Of a DNA stretch of 64,000 bases, positions 36,734 to 45,765 are shown piece by piece. The stretch comes from Holophaga sp. (GTDB lineage: Bacteria > Acidobacteriota > Holophagae > Holophagales > Holophagaceae), in the NCBI GenBank assembly GCA_016715205.1, contig JADKBC010000013.1, forward strand, positions 32,595 to 96,594, read 5' to 3'. The first letter of the stretch is position 1. Every line of letters starts with the position of its first letter. The notes under the pieces are model-generated. The model did not search any database. It was not told the DNA's origin and saw only the letters and a list, made by a program, of their open reading frames with translations. Made by a program: the position numbers and the translations under genes.

Positions 36734-38098
36734 ATGACGCTTTGGTCCCTCTCAGAAGTTGCCCATCACCTTGGGGGGCAGGTGCTGGGTGATCCTTCCA
36801 TCGTCCCTGCGTCGCTGTCCATGGACACTCGCACCCTCGCACCCAACGCATGTTTCGTGGCCATCCGGAGCGCACGGGACGGGCATGAATTCGCCGCTCA
36901 GGCCGTGGCGATAGGTGCCTCCTGTGTGCTAGTGGATCATGTTCTCGGCGTGGACTGCGCCCAGTTGGTGGTGGAAGACACCTTGGCGGCCCTGCAGGGC
37001 TGGGGGCAGGCGCGGTTGGCCGCGGTCCGACCCCCAGCGGTGTTCGGCATTACCGGTTCTGTGGGCAAGACCAGCACTAAGGAATTGCTCGCGGCTGCCA
37101 CCGGCGCCTGGAAAACTCCAGGCAACCGCAACAACACCTTCGGCTTACCGGAAGCACTGGCGACGTTGCCTGCGGAGACCAAGGCCGTGGTCTTGGAAAT
37201 GGGCATGAGCACCCCCGGCGAGATCCAGCGACTCACGGAAATCGCCCCCTTGGATTTTGGCCTGATCACGCTGGTGGGCAAATCGCACATCGAAAATTTT
37301 GCCGAAGGCCAGCGGGGCATCGCCAAGGCCAAAGGCGAACTGGTGGCTGGTTTGAAGGCCGGCGGCACCTGGGTTCACCTGGCATCCGATGAGTGGTGCC
37401 GGTGGATCAGCCTTCAGCCCTGGGCCCTGCATGCCGCGGCCATTCCCGTGGGAGATCGCCAGCCCTTTGGCTGGGAGCACGCCACTTCCTTGGGGCTGAA
37501 GGGGGAACAGTTCACCCTGCGGCTGCCCCAGGGGCGAGTCGACATTTCGCTCAAGCTACGAGGTGCCCATCAGGTTCGGAATGCGGCTCTGGCCGGCAGT
37601 CTGGCCGTGTTGGCGGGGTTTGCGCCTGAGTCCGTGGCCGAAGGCCTTGGGCAGGTCGAGCCAGAACCGGGCCGCGGTCGCCTGCATCCCTTGCCCCAGG
37701 GGGGCTGGTTGCTGGATGAGACCTACAATGCCAGCCCGGATTCGATCCTTGCCTGCGCCGCGTCGCTGCTGGATCTGGAAGGTGGCGAGCCCGTTGCCGT
37801 ACTAGGTTGCATGCGCGAGTTGGGTGCGGAATCCGCCCATTTGCATCGGGAAACGGGGGAAGGTTTGCGCGCCTTAGGGTTCCAGCGGATCTGGGTCTAC
37901 GGGGATCAAGCCGAGGCCTTGGCCGGTGGGTTTGGCCTTGGCGCCCGCGCGTTCCCGGATTTTGAAAGCCTGCGGGATGGGGAGCAGGGGCTCGGCGCCA
38001 TGCCCGCTGGGGCCCGAATTCTAGTGAAGGGCAGCCGTTATTGGCGTGCCGAACGTGTGGTGGAATGGGTTTTGGAACAGGGAAAGCAAGAAGCATGA
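36734..38098 (+). CDS. murF: UDP-N-acetylmuramoyl-tripeptide--D-alanyl-D-alanine ligase
   Basis: Joins D-Ala-D-Ala to the UDP-MurNAc-tripeptide, the last cytoplasmic peptide step. The 454-residue protein shows the Mur ligase ATP loop GITGSVGKTSTKE, NRNNTFGLPEALATLP, EMGMSTPGEIQRL, and the C-terminal LLDETYNASPDS. ATG 36734 begins the family N-terminus (MTLWSLSEVAHHLGG); the frame is open upstream to 36608 but overlaps murE. About 64 bp lie between murE and murF and 181 bp between murF and mraY; neither gap shows another gene. Confidence 0.95.
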   Translation: MTLWSLSEVAHHLGGQVLGDPSIVPASLSMDTRTLAPNACFVAIRSARDGHEFAAQAVAIGASCVLVDHVLGVDCAQLVVEDTLAALQGWGQARLAAVRPPAVFGITGSVGKTSTKELLAAATGAWKTPGNRNNTFGLPEALATLPAETKAVVLEMGMSTPGEIQRLTEIAPLDFGLITLVGKSHIENFAEGQRGIAKAKGELVAGLKAGGTWVHLASDEWCRWISLQPWALHAAAIPVGDRQPFGWEHATSLGLKGEQFTLRLPQGRVDISLKLRGAHQVRNAALAGSLAVLAGFAPESVAEGLGQVEPEPGRGRLHPLPQGGWLLDETYNASPDSILACAASLLDLEGGEPVAVLGCMRELGAESAHLHRETGEGLRALGFQRIWVYGDQAEALAGGFGLGARAFPDFESLRDGEQGLGAMPAGARILVKGSRYWRAERVVEWVLEQGKQEA

Positions 38099-38279
38099 TT
38101 GGCCACCAGGAACCCAGCAAAAGGGCACAGGCAGAACAAATGAACCACGCACCAAGGGCAGGTTTTTCAGGGAACAGGCGGGCACCACAGGTTTGCCGGG
38201 AATGACCGATTCGATGGCAATCTGGGTGGTGAACCCGAACATCTGCCTCCTTCTCAATATTTGATTTTGGACTGATCCC

Positions 38280-39365
38280 ATGATTCCTTGGCTTTTCCAT
38301 CCTTTCCGCGAGATGACCGGCATCTCGGTGTTTCGTTATGTCACCTTCCGGGCGGGCCTTGCCGCGGCCACGGCGTTCATCCTTTCCCTGCTGTTAGGAC
38401 CTTTGGTCATTCGAACCCTGACTCGGCTGAAAATGGGCCAGCACATCCGGGAAGAAGGGCCCGAGCATCACCAGGTGAAGGCGGGTACGCCCACCATGGG
38501 TGGCATCCTCGTGTTGGGGGTGATCCTCATTTCCACGGTGCTGTGGTGCGAGTTGAAGAGCGGCCCCATTTGGGTGGCGCTGCTGTCGCTGCTGGGCTTT
38601 GGCCTCGTCGGCGCCTTTGACGATGCCCAAAAGCTCATGAAAAAACAGAATCTCGGCCTCCGCAGTTGGCAGAAGCTGGCTCTGCTCACGGGCATTTCAG
38701 TGCTGGTGGCCTATTTGATCCTGCATTTCGGCCTGCGTGGCACCAACACCAGCCAACTGTCCGTGCCCTTCTTCAAGAATTTCCGGCCCGATGTGGGTTT
38801 TCTGCTGATCCCCTGGATCTGGCTGGTCATGGTGGGCACCAGCAACGCCGTGAACCTGACGGATGGGCTGGATGGCTTGGCCATTGGCGGCATTCTGATT
38901 GTGTCCGTTACCTTCGCAATCCTGGCCTATGTGGCCGGTCACGCCAAAATGGCGGCCTATCTCTTTGTGCCCCATGTGGCGGGGGGCGCGGAATTGAGTG
39001 TGTTCCTGGGCGCCATGGCAGGCGCCAGCCTTGGATTTCTCTGGTTCAATGCCCATCCGGCAGAAGTGTTTATGGGGGATACGGGCAGCCTGGGGCTAGG
39101 CGGTGCGTTGGGCACTGTGGCGCTGATGATCAAACAGGAACTGCTGTTGGTGATCGCGGGTGGCTTGTTCGTCATGGAAGCCATGAGCGTGATTCTGCAG
39201 GTGGGCAGCTTCAAGCTTCGGGGCGGCAAGCGCATCTTCCGCATGGCCCCTTTCCATCACCATCTGGAACTGGGTGGGCTCAAAGAAACCAAGGTGGTGA
39301 TCCGCCTCTGGATCACCGCCATCGTTTGCTCCATCCTGGCATTGAGCTCGCTGAAGTTGCGCTAA
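38280..39365 (+). CDS. mraY: Phospho-N-acetylmuramoyl-pentapeptide-transferase
   Basis: Transfers phospho-MurNAc-pentapeptide to undecaprenyl phosphate, making lipid I in the inner membrane. The 361 residues have about ten TM helices and the catalytic motifs: GTPTMGG, DDAQKLMKK, NLTDGLDGLA (metal Asp) and FNAHPAEVFMGDTGS, then FHHHLELGG. Its stop overlaps the stop of the antisense EAL gene by 4 bp. Confidence 0.97.
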   Translation: MIPWLFHPFREMTGISVFRYVTFRAGLAAATAFILSLLLGPLVIRTLTRLKMGQHIREEGPEHHQVKAGTPTMGGILVLGVILISTVLWCELKSGPIWVALLSLLGFGLVGAFDDAQKLMKKQNLGLRSWQKLALLTGISVLVAYLILHFGLRGTNTSQLSVPFFKNFRPDVGFLLIPWIWLVMVGTSNAVNLTDGLDGLAIGGILIVSVTFAILAYVAGHAKMAAYLFVPHVAGGAELSVFLGAMAGASLGFLWFNAHPAEVFMGDTGSLGLGGALGTVALMIKQELLLVIAGGLFVMEAMSVILQVGSFKLRGGKRIFRMAPFHHHLELGGLKETKVVIRLWITAIVCSILALSSLKLR

Positions 39366-40102
39366 TCAGCCTTGAGGTGCAGGGGCACCGGTTCGCCAAA
39401 AATGTAGCCCTGACCCCAGGGCACGTCGGCATCGATCACGGCCTGCAATTCTTCGGCGGTTTCGATGCCTTCCGCAATGTAGCCCACCCCCATGCGATCC
39501 GCGAAGACCGCCAGGGCGTTGAGCAGAGCCGCTTGGTAGGGGCGACGATGGGCCTGGTACACCAAGGAACGATCCACCTTGATGAAATCCGGTGCCAGCC
39601 GTGCCATGTGGGTGAGGCTGGCGACGCCACTGCCAAGGTCATCCACGGCCAGGCGCACTTCGTAGCTCCGCAACCGCTTTGCCAGACTCTCCAGCTTGTC
39701 CAGGTCATGTCCAGCAAAGGCTTCCGTGATCTCCAGGACGATGCGATGAGGTGGAATCGACAAATTCCAGAGCCAAGGGCGAAGCTTTTGCCAGAATCCC
39801 GGGGCGTCCAGGGTCATGGGATGCAGGTTGATGAAAAGAAGATGATCTGTCACCGGCGTATTTGCCAGTGCCTCAAAAACAGCACCTACGCAGAGCAGAT
39901 CCAATTCCACACGCATGGAAGGCGCCAGGGTTACATCTTCCAGGAGGCTGCCCACCGCGCACATCTTTCCATCCTCGCCCTCAAAGCGGGTGAGCAGTTC
40001 CATGGCCGCAAGTTCACCGGATTTCAGATCGATGATGGATTGGGTATAGGTGATGGCCGGGCGTTCGCCGCTCAGAATGCTGTGGAGGATTGATGCTTGC
40101 AT
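39362..40102 (-). CDS. EAL-domain c-di-GMP phosphodiesterase
   Basis: A stand-alone EAL protein of about 246 residues with no sensory or membrane domain; it would hydrolyse c-di-GMP to pGpG. The EAL triad itself reads ELL (MELLTRFEG), but the other catalytic positions look intact: FINLHP (Asn), LEITE (Glu), VDDLGSG (Asp-Asp), FIKVDRS (Lys), AEGIET (Glu) and WGQGYIFGEP (Gln). So activity is plausible. It lies antisense inside the dcw cluster between mraY and murD. Start uncertain (ATG 40102, or 40156/40180 with a basic extension); none has a clear ribosome site. Confidence 0.88.
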   Translation of the reverse strand: MQASILHSILSGERPAITYTQSIIDLKSGELAAMELLTRFEGEDGKMCAVGSLLEDVTLAPSMRVELDLLCVGAVFEALANTPVTDHLLFINLHPMTLDAPGFWQKLRPWLWNLSIPPHRIVLEITEAFAGHDLDKLESLAKRLRSYEVRLAVDDLGSGVASLTHMARLAPDFIKVDRSLVYQAHRRPYQAALLNALAVFADRMGVGYIAEGIETAEELQAVIDADVPWGQGYIFGEPVPLHLKAD

Positions 40103-40212
40103 GGGAACAGGGTAAGGCTTTTTTCTTTTCCGTGTGAGTCTCTTGCGAGATTGCATGAATGCATGCGGAAGGAGTGTCATTCTGGAAAATGGTTAGCAAA
40201 GGTGGGGGGAGC

Positions 40213-41562
40213 ATGGGCCGAAGGGTAGTCATTGGAGCCGGGCGTTCAGGCCTTTCGGCAGCGGCGTACCTTGCGAAGGCTGGCGAAGATGTCGTTGTCA
40301 ACGAGCGCCAGGGCATGCCTGGGGATCCCGTCATCGCCAAGCTGGCGGCCATCGGTGTTCCCGGCGTGTGGGGGAATCATCCCCTTTCTCTTCTCGAGGA
40401 CTGCGAGGAAGTGATCCTGAGCCCTGGGGTGTCGCCCAGCATTCCCTTTGTGAAGGAGGCACTGCGCCGCGGCATTTCCGTGATTGGCGAATTGGAGCTG
40501 GCGCACCGAGTGCTCCGGGCCAGGGCAGATGGTGGCATGGTGCTGGCCATCACCGGCACCAATGGAAAAAGCACAGTTACGGATTTGACCGCCCACCTCC
40601 TGAAACAGGGAGGTCTTCCTGCCGTGGCCTGTGGCAACCTCGGGATGCCCTTGATCGAAGCCTTGGAGGACGCCGGACCGGGCACTCGGTTTGCCGTGGA
40701 ATGCTCCAGTTATCAGCTGGAAACCATCCGGGATTTCCACGCGGAAGCCGCGGTCCTGCTGAACCTTACGCCTGATCACCTGGCCCGCCATGGGAACATG
40801 GAGGGCTACCTGCAGGCCAAGCTCCGCATCTTTCAGGGACAGGGCGGGGCCGATCTACGGCTTACGCCTGTAAAAGAAGGTTTCCATGCGCTGGCCCCGG
40901 GCCAGGGGCAGGAGGCACGGTTTGGCTGGACTGATGCTGGGCTGCCCGGTGCCTGGTGCGATGAGGCGGGAATGCTGCATCTGCGGGACACCACGGGCGA
41001 AACCCATAGGCTGGTGCTTCGGCAGGAACTGCGAATCCCCGGGGCTCACAACGTCGAAAATGCCCTGGTTGCGGCGGTGCTGGCCCGGCATGGCGGCGCC
41101 GGGGTCACGGCCCTGCGGGATGGCCTGCGCAGCTACCCCGGCTTGGCCCACCGCATCGCCTTTTGTGGGGAACGGGATGGCGTCAAGGCCTACAACGATT
41201 CCAAGGGTACCAATGTGGATGCCACGCTCACAGCGATACGGGCCTTGCCAGGGCCACTGGTGCTGCTGCTGGGCGGTGAGGACAAGGGCACGAGCTATGA
41301 ACCCCTGAGGGCCGCCTTGGCCGGCAAACTGCGCACGCTCATTTTCCTGGGAGATGCCATTCCCAATCTGGAACGTGACCTTGGAGACTTGCCCCACGAA
41401 GCCATTTGGAGCTTCGATGCCGCCGTGGCGAAGGCCTTTGCTGTGGCCAGGCCCGGAGATCAGGTGCTGCTAAGCCCAGCCTGTGCGAGTTTCGATCAGT
41501 TCAAGAATTTCGAACATCGCGGCGACCATTTTGAGGCCCTGGTCAAGGCCTGGGCGCAGTGA
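40213..41562 (+). CDS. murD: UDP-N-acetylmuramoylalanine--D-glutamate ligase
   Basis: Adds D-Glu to UDP-MurNAc-L-Ala. The 449-residue protein begins with the Rossmann-like VVIGAGRSGLSAAAYL, has the ATP loop AITGTNGKSTVTDL, the ECSSYQLETI and LNLTPDHLARHGNMEGY segments, and the C-terminal YNDSKGTNVDAT and LLLGGEDKG motifs. ATG 40213 follows GGGGGAG and is preferred over the longer frame from 40159. It is the last dcw gene here, cut off from mraY by the antisense EAL gene, so it probably has its own promoter. Its end overlaps citXG by 20 bp. Confidence 0.96.
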   Translation: MGRRVVIGAGRSGLSAAAYLAKAGEDVVVNERQGMPGDPVIAKLAAIGVPGVWGNHPLSLLEDCEEVILSPGVSPSIPFVKEALRRGISVIGELELAHRVLRARADGGMVLAITGTNGKSTVTDLTAHLLKQGGLPAVACGNLGMPLIEALEDAGPGTRFAVECSSYQLETIRDFHAEAAVLLNLTPDHLARHGNMEGYLQAKLRIFQGQGGADLRLTPVKEGFHALAPGQGQEARFGWTDAGLPGAWCDEAGMLHLRDTTGETHRLVLRQELRIPGAHNVENALVAAVLARHGGAGVTALRDGLRSYPGLAHRIAFCGERDGVKAYNDSKGTNVDATLTAIRALPGPLVLLLGGEDKGTSYEPLRAALAGKLRTLIFLGDAIPNLERDLGDLPHEAIWSFDAAVAKAFAVARPGDQVLLSPACASFDQFKNFEHRGDHFEALVKAWAQ

Positions 41563-42847
41563 GGGCAAAGGTCAACGCCATGCAATCGGCCACCCCGCCC
41601 ATGGTCAACCCCAGCCGCTGATAGTCCAGGTTGAGTTCGGATAACCAGGCCTTGGGGCATTGCCGGGACTCGAGCAGGTGTTGCAGCCGGCGACCATCCC
41701 GTTTCACGCGTTGCAGGCCCTCGGGCCCGCAACGCTGAATGGCGGTGGTGTCCTCAACGGTTTGCATGAGCATGGCCATGAGGTAGAAGGCCGCGTCCTC
41801 CCTATGCCAGCCTGCATTCAGGGCTTCCAGGTACCTGGGCACACCGCATTCAAAGATGGCAGGCAAGCCTTGCTGCGCTTCCGCCTGGATACCGCCCACA
41901 GCCTGGCGGTGCCGCACGGTGTTCCCCCCCGGAGGGTCAAACTGCGTGAAAAACCGCGTGGCGAGTTGTGAGATGGTGCTTCGCAGGCGAGTCAGGTCCC
42001 CCTGGCATTCGCAAAGGGCAAGCAGCACCAAGCCTGAGAGGAAAATATAGCCCTTGTGGGCATTGGCCTGGATGGCGTGGACCATGCGGCCTTCGGCATC
42101 CCGGCCAGCCTGGACGAAATCCTGGAGCGGTCTCTGTTGCGAGAAGCTTCGCAAAATTTCGTCGAAGTAGATGGATAACAATCCCGCAGAAGCCTCCATG
42201 TTGATGTAGGTGAGATCACGGTGGGAACCGCTGTCGAGGCCATCCACCAACCCTGGCTTAGGGGTTACCTGTAACTCCTGCAGGGCTCCCTGCACGAGGG
42301 CCAGTGCCAGCTTGCCCGGCGTGGTGGAGGGAATTCCGGGAACCCACGGCCGCAGGTGCTGATCTACGACCTCTCGCAATTCGATCGCCGCGTGACGCCC
42401 CAGCCGAATGCACGCCCCTGCCGGTTCCGCACAAAGAAGACAAGGCCGCGCGGGCGCCTGCACCGCGGCGCGATCGACCTGGGTGCCATCCGACCGGTAA
42501 ACGTCGATATCCAACAGGCGAGCGGCAGGGAGGTCTGTTTCAACCGCCATGGCCACCGCTTTCACGGCCTCAGGTGAAGCCTGGGCAACGGCCATGCGAA
42601 AGGGGCCCAGCAAATCGGAATCCGCATGCAGCATTTCCAGGCCGATGGCTGCCTGCAGCGAAACCACTGCGTGCTGAATCAGGGCCGTGGAGCCCGGGCG
42701 AAACTTATCAGGGCCGGGAATGTTGGTGCCGAGAAAAAGGACCGTGGCTTTGTGCGTGGACTGGGCTGAAGTAAGGGTCGCCCCGAGCAGGTGCTGCCGA
42801 GCGTCCCGTGCCTGAAGAAAGGCGGCCTTCAGTTCAATGTCATTCAC
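41543..42847 (-). CDS. citXG: Citrate lyase prosthetic-group enzyme, CitX-CitG fusion
   Basis: A bifunctional protein of about 434 residues. The N-terminal part (to about 165) is CitX-like: ARQHLL, the NIPGPDK segment, the substrate DIDVYRSDGTQVDR and RPCLLCAEPAGACIRLGRH. The C-terminal part is CitG-like: TPKPGLVDGLDSGSH, then helices with HKGYIFLSG and FDPPGGNTVRHR. CitG makes triphosphoribosyl-dephospho-CoA and CitX transfers it to CitD. Such fusions are known in some bacteria. Start: GTG 42847, overlapping the citF stop, or ATG 42865; neither has a clear ribosome site. Last gene of the cit operon. Confidence 0.88.
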   Translation of the reverse strand: MNDIELKAAFLQARDARQHLLGATLTSAQSTHKATVLFLGTNIPGPDKFRPGSTALIQHAVVSLQAAIGLEMLHADSDLLGPFRMAVAQASPEAVKAVAMAVETDLPAARLLDIDVYRSDGTQVDRAAVQAPARPCLLCAEPAGACIRLGRHAAIELREVVDQHLRPWVPGIPSTTPGKLALALVQGALQELQVTPKPGLVDGLDSGSHRDLTYINMEASAGLLSIYFDEILRSFSQQRPLQDFVQAGRDAEGRMVHAIQANAHKGYIFLSGLVLLALCECQGDLTRLRSTISQLATRFFTQFDPPGGNTVRHRQAVGGIQAEAQQGLPAIFECGVPRYLEALNAGWHREDAAFYLMAMLMQTVEDTTAIQRCGPEGLQRVKRDGRRLQHLLESRQCPKAWLSELNLDYQRLGLTMGGVADCMALTFALTAPRP

Positions 42848-44378
42848 GGACGCGGCGGACAACATCGATGATGGAACCATCCCGATATTCGATGAGGGCG
42901 ACGATGTCATCTTCGAATTCAACGGGCCTCGGCGTGCCGGTGATCTGGGTGATTTCTTCGTGGAACTGGTGGATGTCTTTGACGGGCAAGTTGCGCCGGA
43001 TCAGCTCCCGACGCAGGTCTGCGTGCTTTTCGGCCAGGCAGATGCCGCGCTCCGTGACGATGACGTCTACCGTTTCCCCGGGAGTGGTTACCGTGGTGAC
43101 GGCATCTCGCACGATGGGGAGCCGCCCGCGAATGGAAGGGGCCACCACGATGGCAAGCTTGGCGCCAGCGGCCGTATCGCAGTGACCACCGGTGTTGTGC
43201 AGCAGGTAGCCGCTGGATTCGGTGTTCACGTTGACATTGAAATTCACATCCACTTCCGTGGCGCCTAGGATCACGCAATCCAGCATGTTCACTACCGAGC
43301 CGCGATTGAAGGGGCTGGCGTAGAGATCCGCGCTGATCTCCCGATGCCCTGCATTGCGCCGGATGGAATCGACGGCCTTGAGATCGAAGCACTGCACATC
43401 AAACAGGGTCTCGAAATAGCCCTGCTCCAGCATGTCCACGAAATAGCCGGTGATGCCGCCGCAGCCGAAGCTCCCCTTGATATGACCTTCGGTCATCTTC
43501 CGGCGGATATTGTCGGCCACGGCCAGGGATGTGCCGCCCGCGCCAGTCTGAAAGGAAAAACCATCCTTCAATAAACCGGAGGCTTCAATGACTTCGGCGG
43601 CGTATTTCGCAATCAGCAGCCCGGCTGGATCCCGGGTGATGCGGGTGGTGGTTGAGACAATCTTGCGAGGGTCTCCCAGGGATTCGATCTGCACCACATA
43701 GTCCACATCGCTCTGGGAAATGCTGATGGGCGCTGCCGGGTAACGCACCAGGTTATCTGTAACAGCGATGACCTTTTTGGCGTAGCGGGCATCGGTGTAG
43801 GCATAGCCCAGGGAACCGCAGGCCGAGGGGCCATGCACGCCGTTCATGTTGCCCGTGATATCGCAGCAGGGTGCGGCGATGAAGGCGGCATCCACTTCTA
43901 CTTCGCCGGTCACCAGAGAGCGGGCACGCCCACCGTGGCTGCGCACGATGATGTCGCATTTCAGCTCGCCCTTGCTGACCATTTCCCCGATGAGGCCGTT
44001 GACGCCTGTCTCGATGCGGGTGATCACACCCTTGCGGATGTAGGGAATGATTTCAGCATGCACCGCGTGGACCGAACTGGACGCGATGCCCATGTCCCGC
44101 AGCCCCATGGCATCGAGTTCCTTGACCAACAGGTTCAGGAGCAGGTCGCCATTGCGCAGGTGATGATGGGTGGAGATGTTCATGCCGTTGCGCAGTTCGC
44201 ACTTGTCCAACGCCGCGCGCAGGGAGGGCAGTAGCTTGCTATCGCCGGGGCTGCGCCGCACCAGGGGCCGGGTGGCCCGCAGCACTTCGGGTTTCTTGTT
44301 CCAGGGATCCACGTAGGGATCGAGGGTGCGTCCGCGCCATTGGGCGGGGATTTCTCGGCCGAGGCTATTTTTCGCCAT
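42840..44378 (-). CDS. citF: Citrate lyase alpha subunit (citrate:acetyl-ACP transferase)
   Basis: Exchanges acetyl for citryl on the CitD carrier in citrate cleavage. The 512-residue protein has the CitF pattern: ISTHHHLRNGD, GVNGLIGEMVSKGEL, SHGGRARSLVTGEVEVD, GSFGCGGITGYFVDML, NMLDCVILGATEVDVNFNVNVNTES and GGHCDTAAGAKLAIVVAP. The C-terminal segment IVTERGICLAEKHADLR fits. It overlaps citE by 14 bp and citXG by about 8 bp, so the operon is tightly coupled. Confidence 0.96.
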   Translation of the reverse strand: MAKNSLGREIPAQWRGRTLDPYVDPWNKKPEVLRATRPLVRRSPGDSKLLPSLRAALDKCELRNGMNISTHHHLRNGDLLLNLLVKELDAMGLRDMGIASSSVHAVHAEIIPYIRKGVITRIETGVNGLIGEMVSKGELKCDIIVRSHGGRARSLVTGEVEVDAAFIAAPCCDITGNMNGVHGPSACGSLGYAYTDARYAKKVIAVTDNLVRYPAAPISISQSDVDYVVQIESLGDPRKIVSTTTRITRDPAGLLIAKYAAEVIEASGLLKDGFSFQTGAGGTSLAVADNIRRKMTEGHIKGSFGCGGITGYFVDMLEQGYFETLFDVQCFDLKAVDSIRRNAGHREISADLYASPFNRGSVVNMLDCVILGATEVDVNFNVNVNTESSGYLLHNTGGHCDTAAGAKLAIVVAPSIRGRLPIVRDAVTTVTTPGETVDVIVTERGICLAEKHADLRRELIRRNLPVKDIHQFHEEITQITGTPRPVEFEDDIVALIEYRDGSIIDVVRRVRE

Positions 44379-45276
44379 GGATCACCTCGTCGGAAAGGGT
44401 GTATTCGATCATGCCGAAGGCGACCGCGGCACGCAGGGTGCGGGCTGCGCGGGTCACCACGGGAGCGTCGACCATCTTGCCGCGCAGGGAGATGACCCCC
44501 GTGCCCATTTCCCGCGCCCGCTTGATGGCTTCCATCACTTCCACCGCGTTCTCGATTTCTTCGGGCGTGGGCCGGAAGACATCATGGACAACTTCGATCT
44601 GGCGGGGATTCACCAGGGATTTCCCCGTAAAGCCAAGGCGCTTCACCAGGGTGGTTTCGGCCCTCAGGGCGTCCATGTCGTTCACGTCTGAAAAAATGGT
44701 GTCGATGACCTGCACGCCGGCCGCCTTGGCTGCCCATACCACGCGCGTGCGGGCCGAAAACAGCTCTTCTCCCGTCTTGGTGCGATCGATTTCCATGGAG
44801 GCGGTGTAGTCCTCGGCGCCGAAGGCCAGGGCCACGATGCGGTTCGAGGCTTTGGCTGTCTCCACGCAGTTCAAAACACCCTGGGCACTTTCGATGGAGG
44901 GGATGATCTTGAAGTGGCCGATCTCCAGGTTGAGTTTTTCTTCCTGTTCCGTGAGCAGCGTATCCAACCGCTCCACGATTTCAGGGTTATCCGCCTTGGG
45001 GAGGCGAATGCCATCGGGCAGGGCGGGGAGGATTTCCCGCAGGTCGGCGGCCGCGTACGGCGTGTCCAGCGGGTTGATCCGCACGAACATTTCCTTGTTA
45101 CGGTTCTGGTAGAAACGCAGAAAATTCCGGGAGAGCAGTCGAGCAGCGTCCTTTTCCTGAAGGGGCACCGCATCCTCCAGGTCAATCATCACGCCATCGG
45201 CTTCAAAGACAGGAATGTTCTGGAGCATCCCCGGCATATTGCCGGGCACGTAGAGCAGCGAGCGTCGCAGCTTCAT
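44365..45276 (-). CDS. citE: Citrate lyase beta subunit (citryl-ACP lyase)
   Basis: Cleaves citryl-ACP to acetyl-ACP and oxaloacetate. The 303 residues show the CitE/HpcH TIM-barrel motifs: RRSLLYVPGNMPGML, DGVMIDLEDAVPLQEKDAAR, MFVRINPLDTPYAAADL, LPKADNPEIV, PSIESAQGVLN, ALAFGAEDYTASM and GKSLVNPRQIEVVHDVF. ATG 45276 has GGGGA upstream. It is preceded by the PPC-domain gene with a 13-bp gap and overlaps citF. Confidence 0.96.
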   Translation of the reverse strand: MKLRRSLLYVPGNMPGMLQNIPVFEADGVMIDLEDAVPLQEKDAARLLSRNFLRFYQNRNKEMFVRINPLDTPYAAADLREILPALPDGIRLPKADNPEIVERLDTLLTEQEEKLNLEIGHFKIIPSIESAQGVLNCVETAKASNRIVALAFGAEDYTASMEIDRTKTGEELFSARTRVVWAAKAAGVQVIDTIFSDVNDMDALRAETTLVKRLGFTGKSLVNPRQIEVVHDVFRPTPEEIENAVEVMEAIKRAREMGTGVISLRGKMVDAPVVTRAARTLRAAVAFGMIEYTLSDEVIHGEK

Positions 45277-45289
45277 GGGGTTCCCCTGG

Positions 45290-45763
45290 TTATTTCTTTT
45301 CTTCGATGTACAGCGTGTCGACGCCGCTGCTGGCAGAGTAGTGGCGCTCAATGCCATCCACCAGATATTCGGCCAGCACGATCTCACAGGTGGCGAAGAC
45401 TTCCGCTTCGACCAGACGCCCGCCCACAACTTCGCCACTGGATTTGGCACCCAGGATGTAGAACTGGCCGCCAAGCTGCTTCTCAGCGTTCGGCGCGATA
45501 TTCCCCTCGAGGCCAAGCAGTTCAAGGGGTCCTTCAAGTTTGTGGATCTTGATGCGCGGGCCGGTCATGGGCAGGTGGGCGCCCGCCTGAATGCCGGTGA
45601 ATTCAACGTTCCGCACGGAACCAAGGGCCGAGACCATCGACGCGAATTGGATGTTTTCAGAGCGGGCAAAATCCAGCAGGGCGGCCGTGATCTTGGTGCC
45701 GGGATCGATCTTGATGATGAAACGGCGGCCCGTTTGGCATTCTCGGTACCAGAGGTTTTCCAT
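45290..45763 (-). CDS. PPC/DUF296 domain protein inside the citrate lyase operon
   Basis: A 157-residue protein with the PPC (DUF296) pattern: RRFIIKIDPGTKITAALLDFARSENIQFASMVSALGSVRNVEFTG, then strands and GGRLVEAEVFATCEIVLAE near the end. PPC proteins form trimers; in plants the domain accompanies AT-hooks, and in bacteria the role is mostly unknown. Two bases separate it from citD and 13 from citE, with GAGGA before the ATG, so it is an integral operon member. It could be a regulator or metabolite-binding accessory; neither is shown. Confidence 0.8.
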   Translation of the reverse strand: MENLWYRECQTGRRFIIKIDPGTKITAALLDFARSENIQFASMVSALGSVRNVEFTGIQAGAHLPMTGPRIKIHKLEGPLELLGLEGNIAPNAEKQLGGQFYILGAKSSGEVVGGRLVEAEVFATCEIVLAEYLVDGIERHYSASSGVDTLYIEEKK

Positions 45764-45765
45764 GG

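Noticed and set aside
38099..38279. Small gene in the murF-mraY gap
   Set aside because: Short open frames exist on both strands, but none has a ribosome site or recognisable sequence.
38666..40093. Plus-strand open frame of 475 codons
   Set aside because: Overlaps mraY in another frame and runs antisense to the EAL gene; both real genes have clear motifs.
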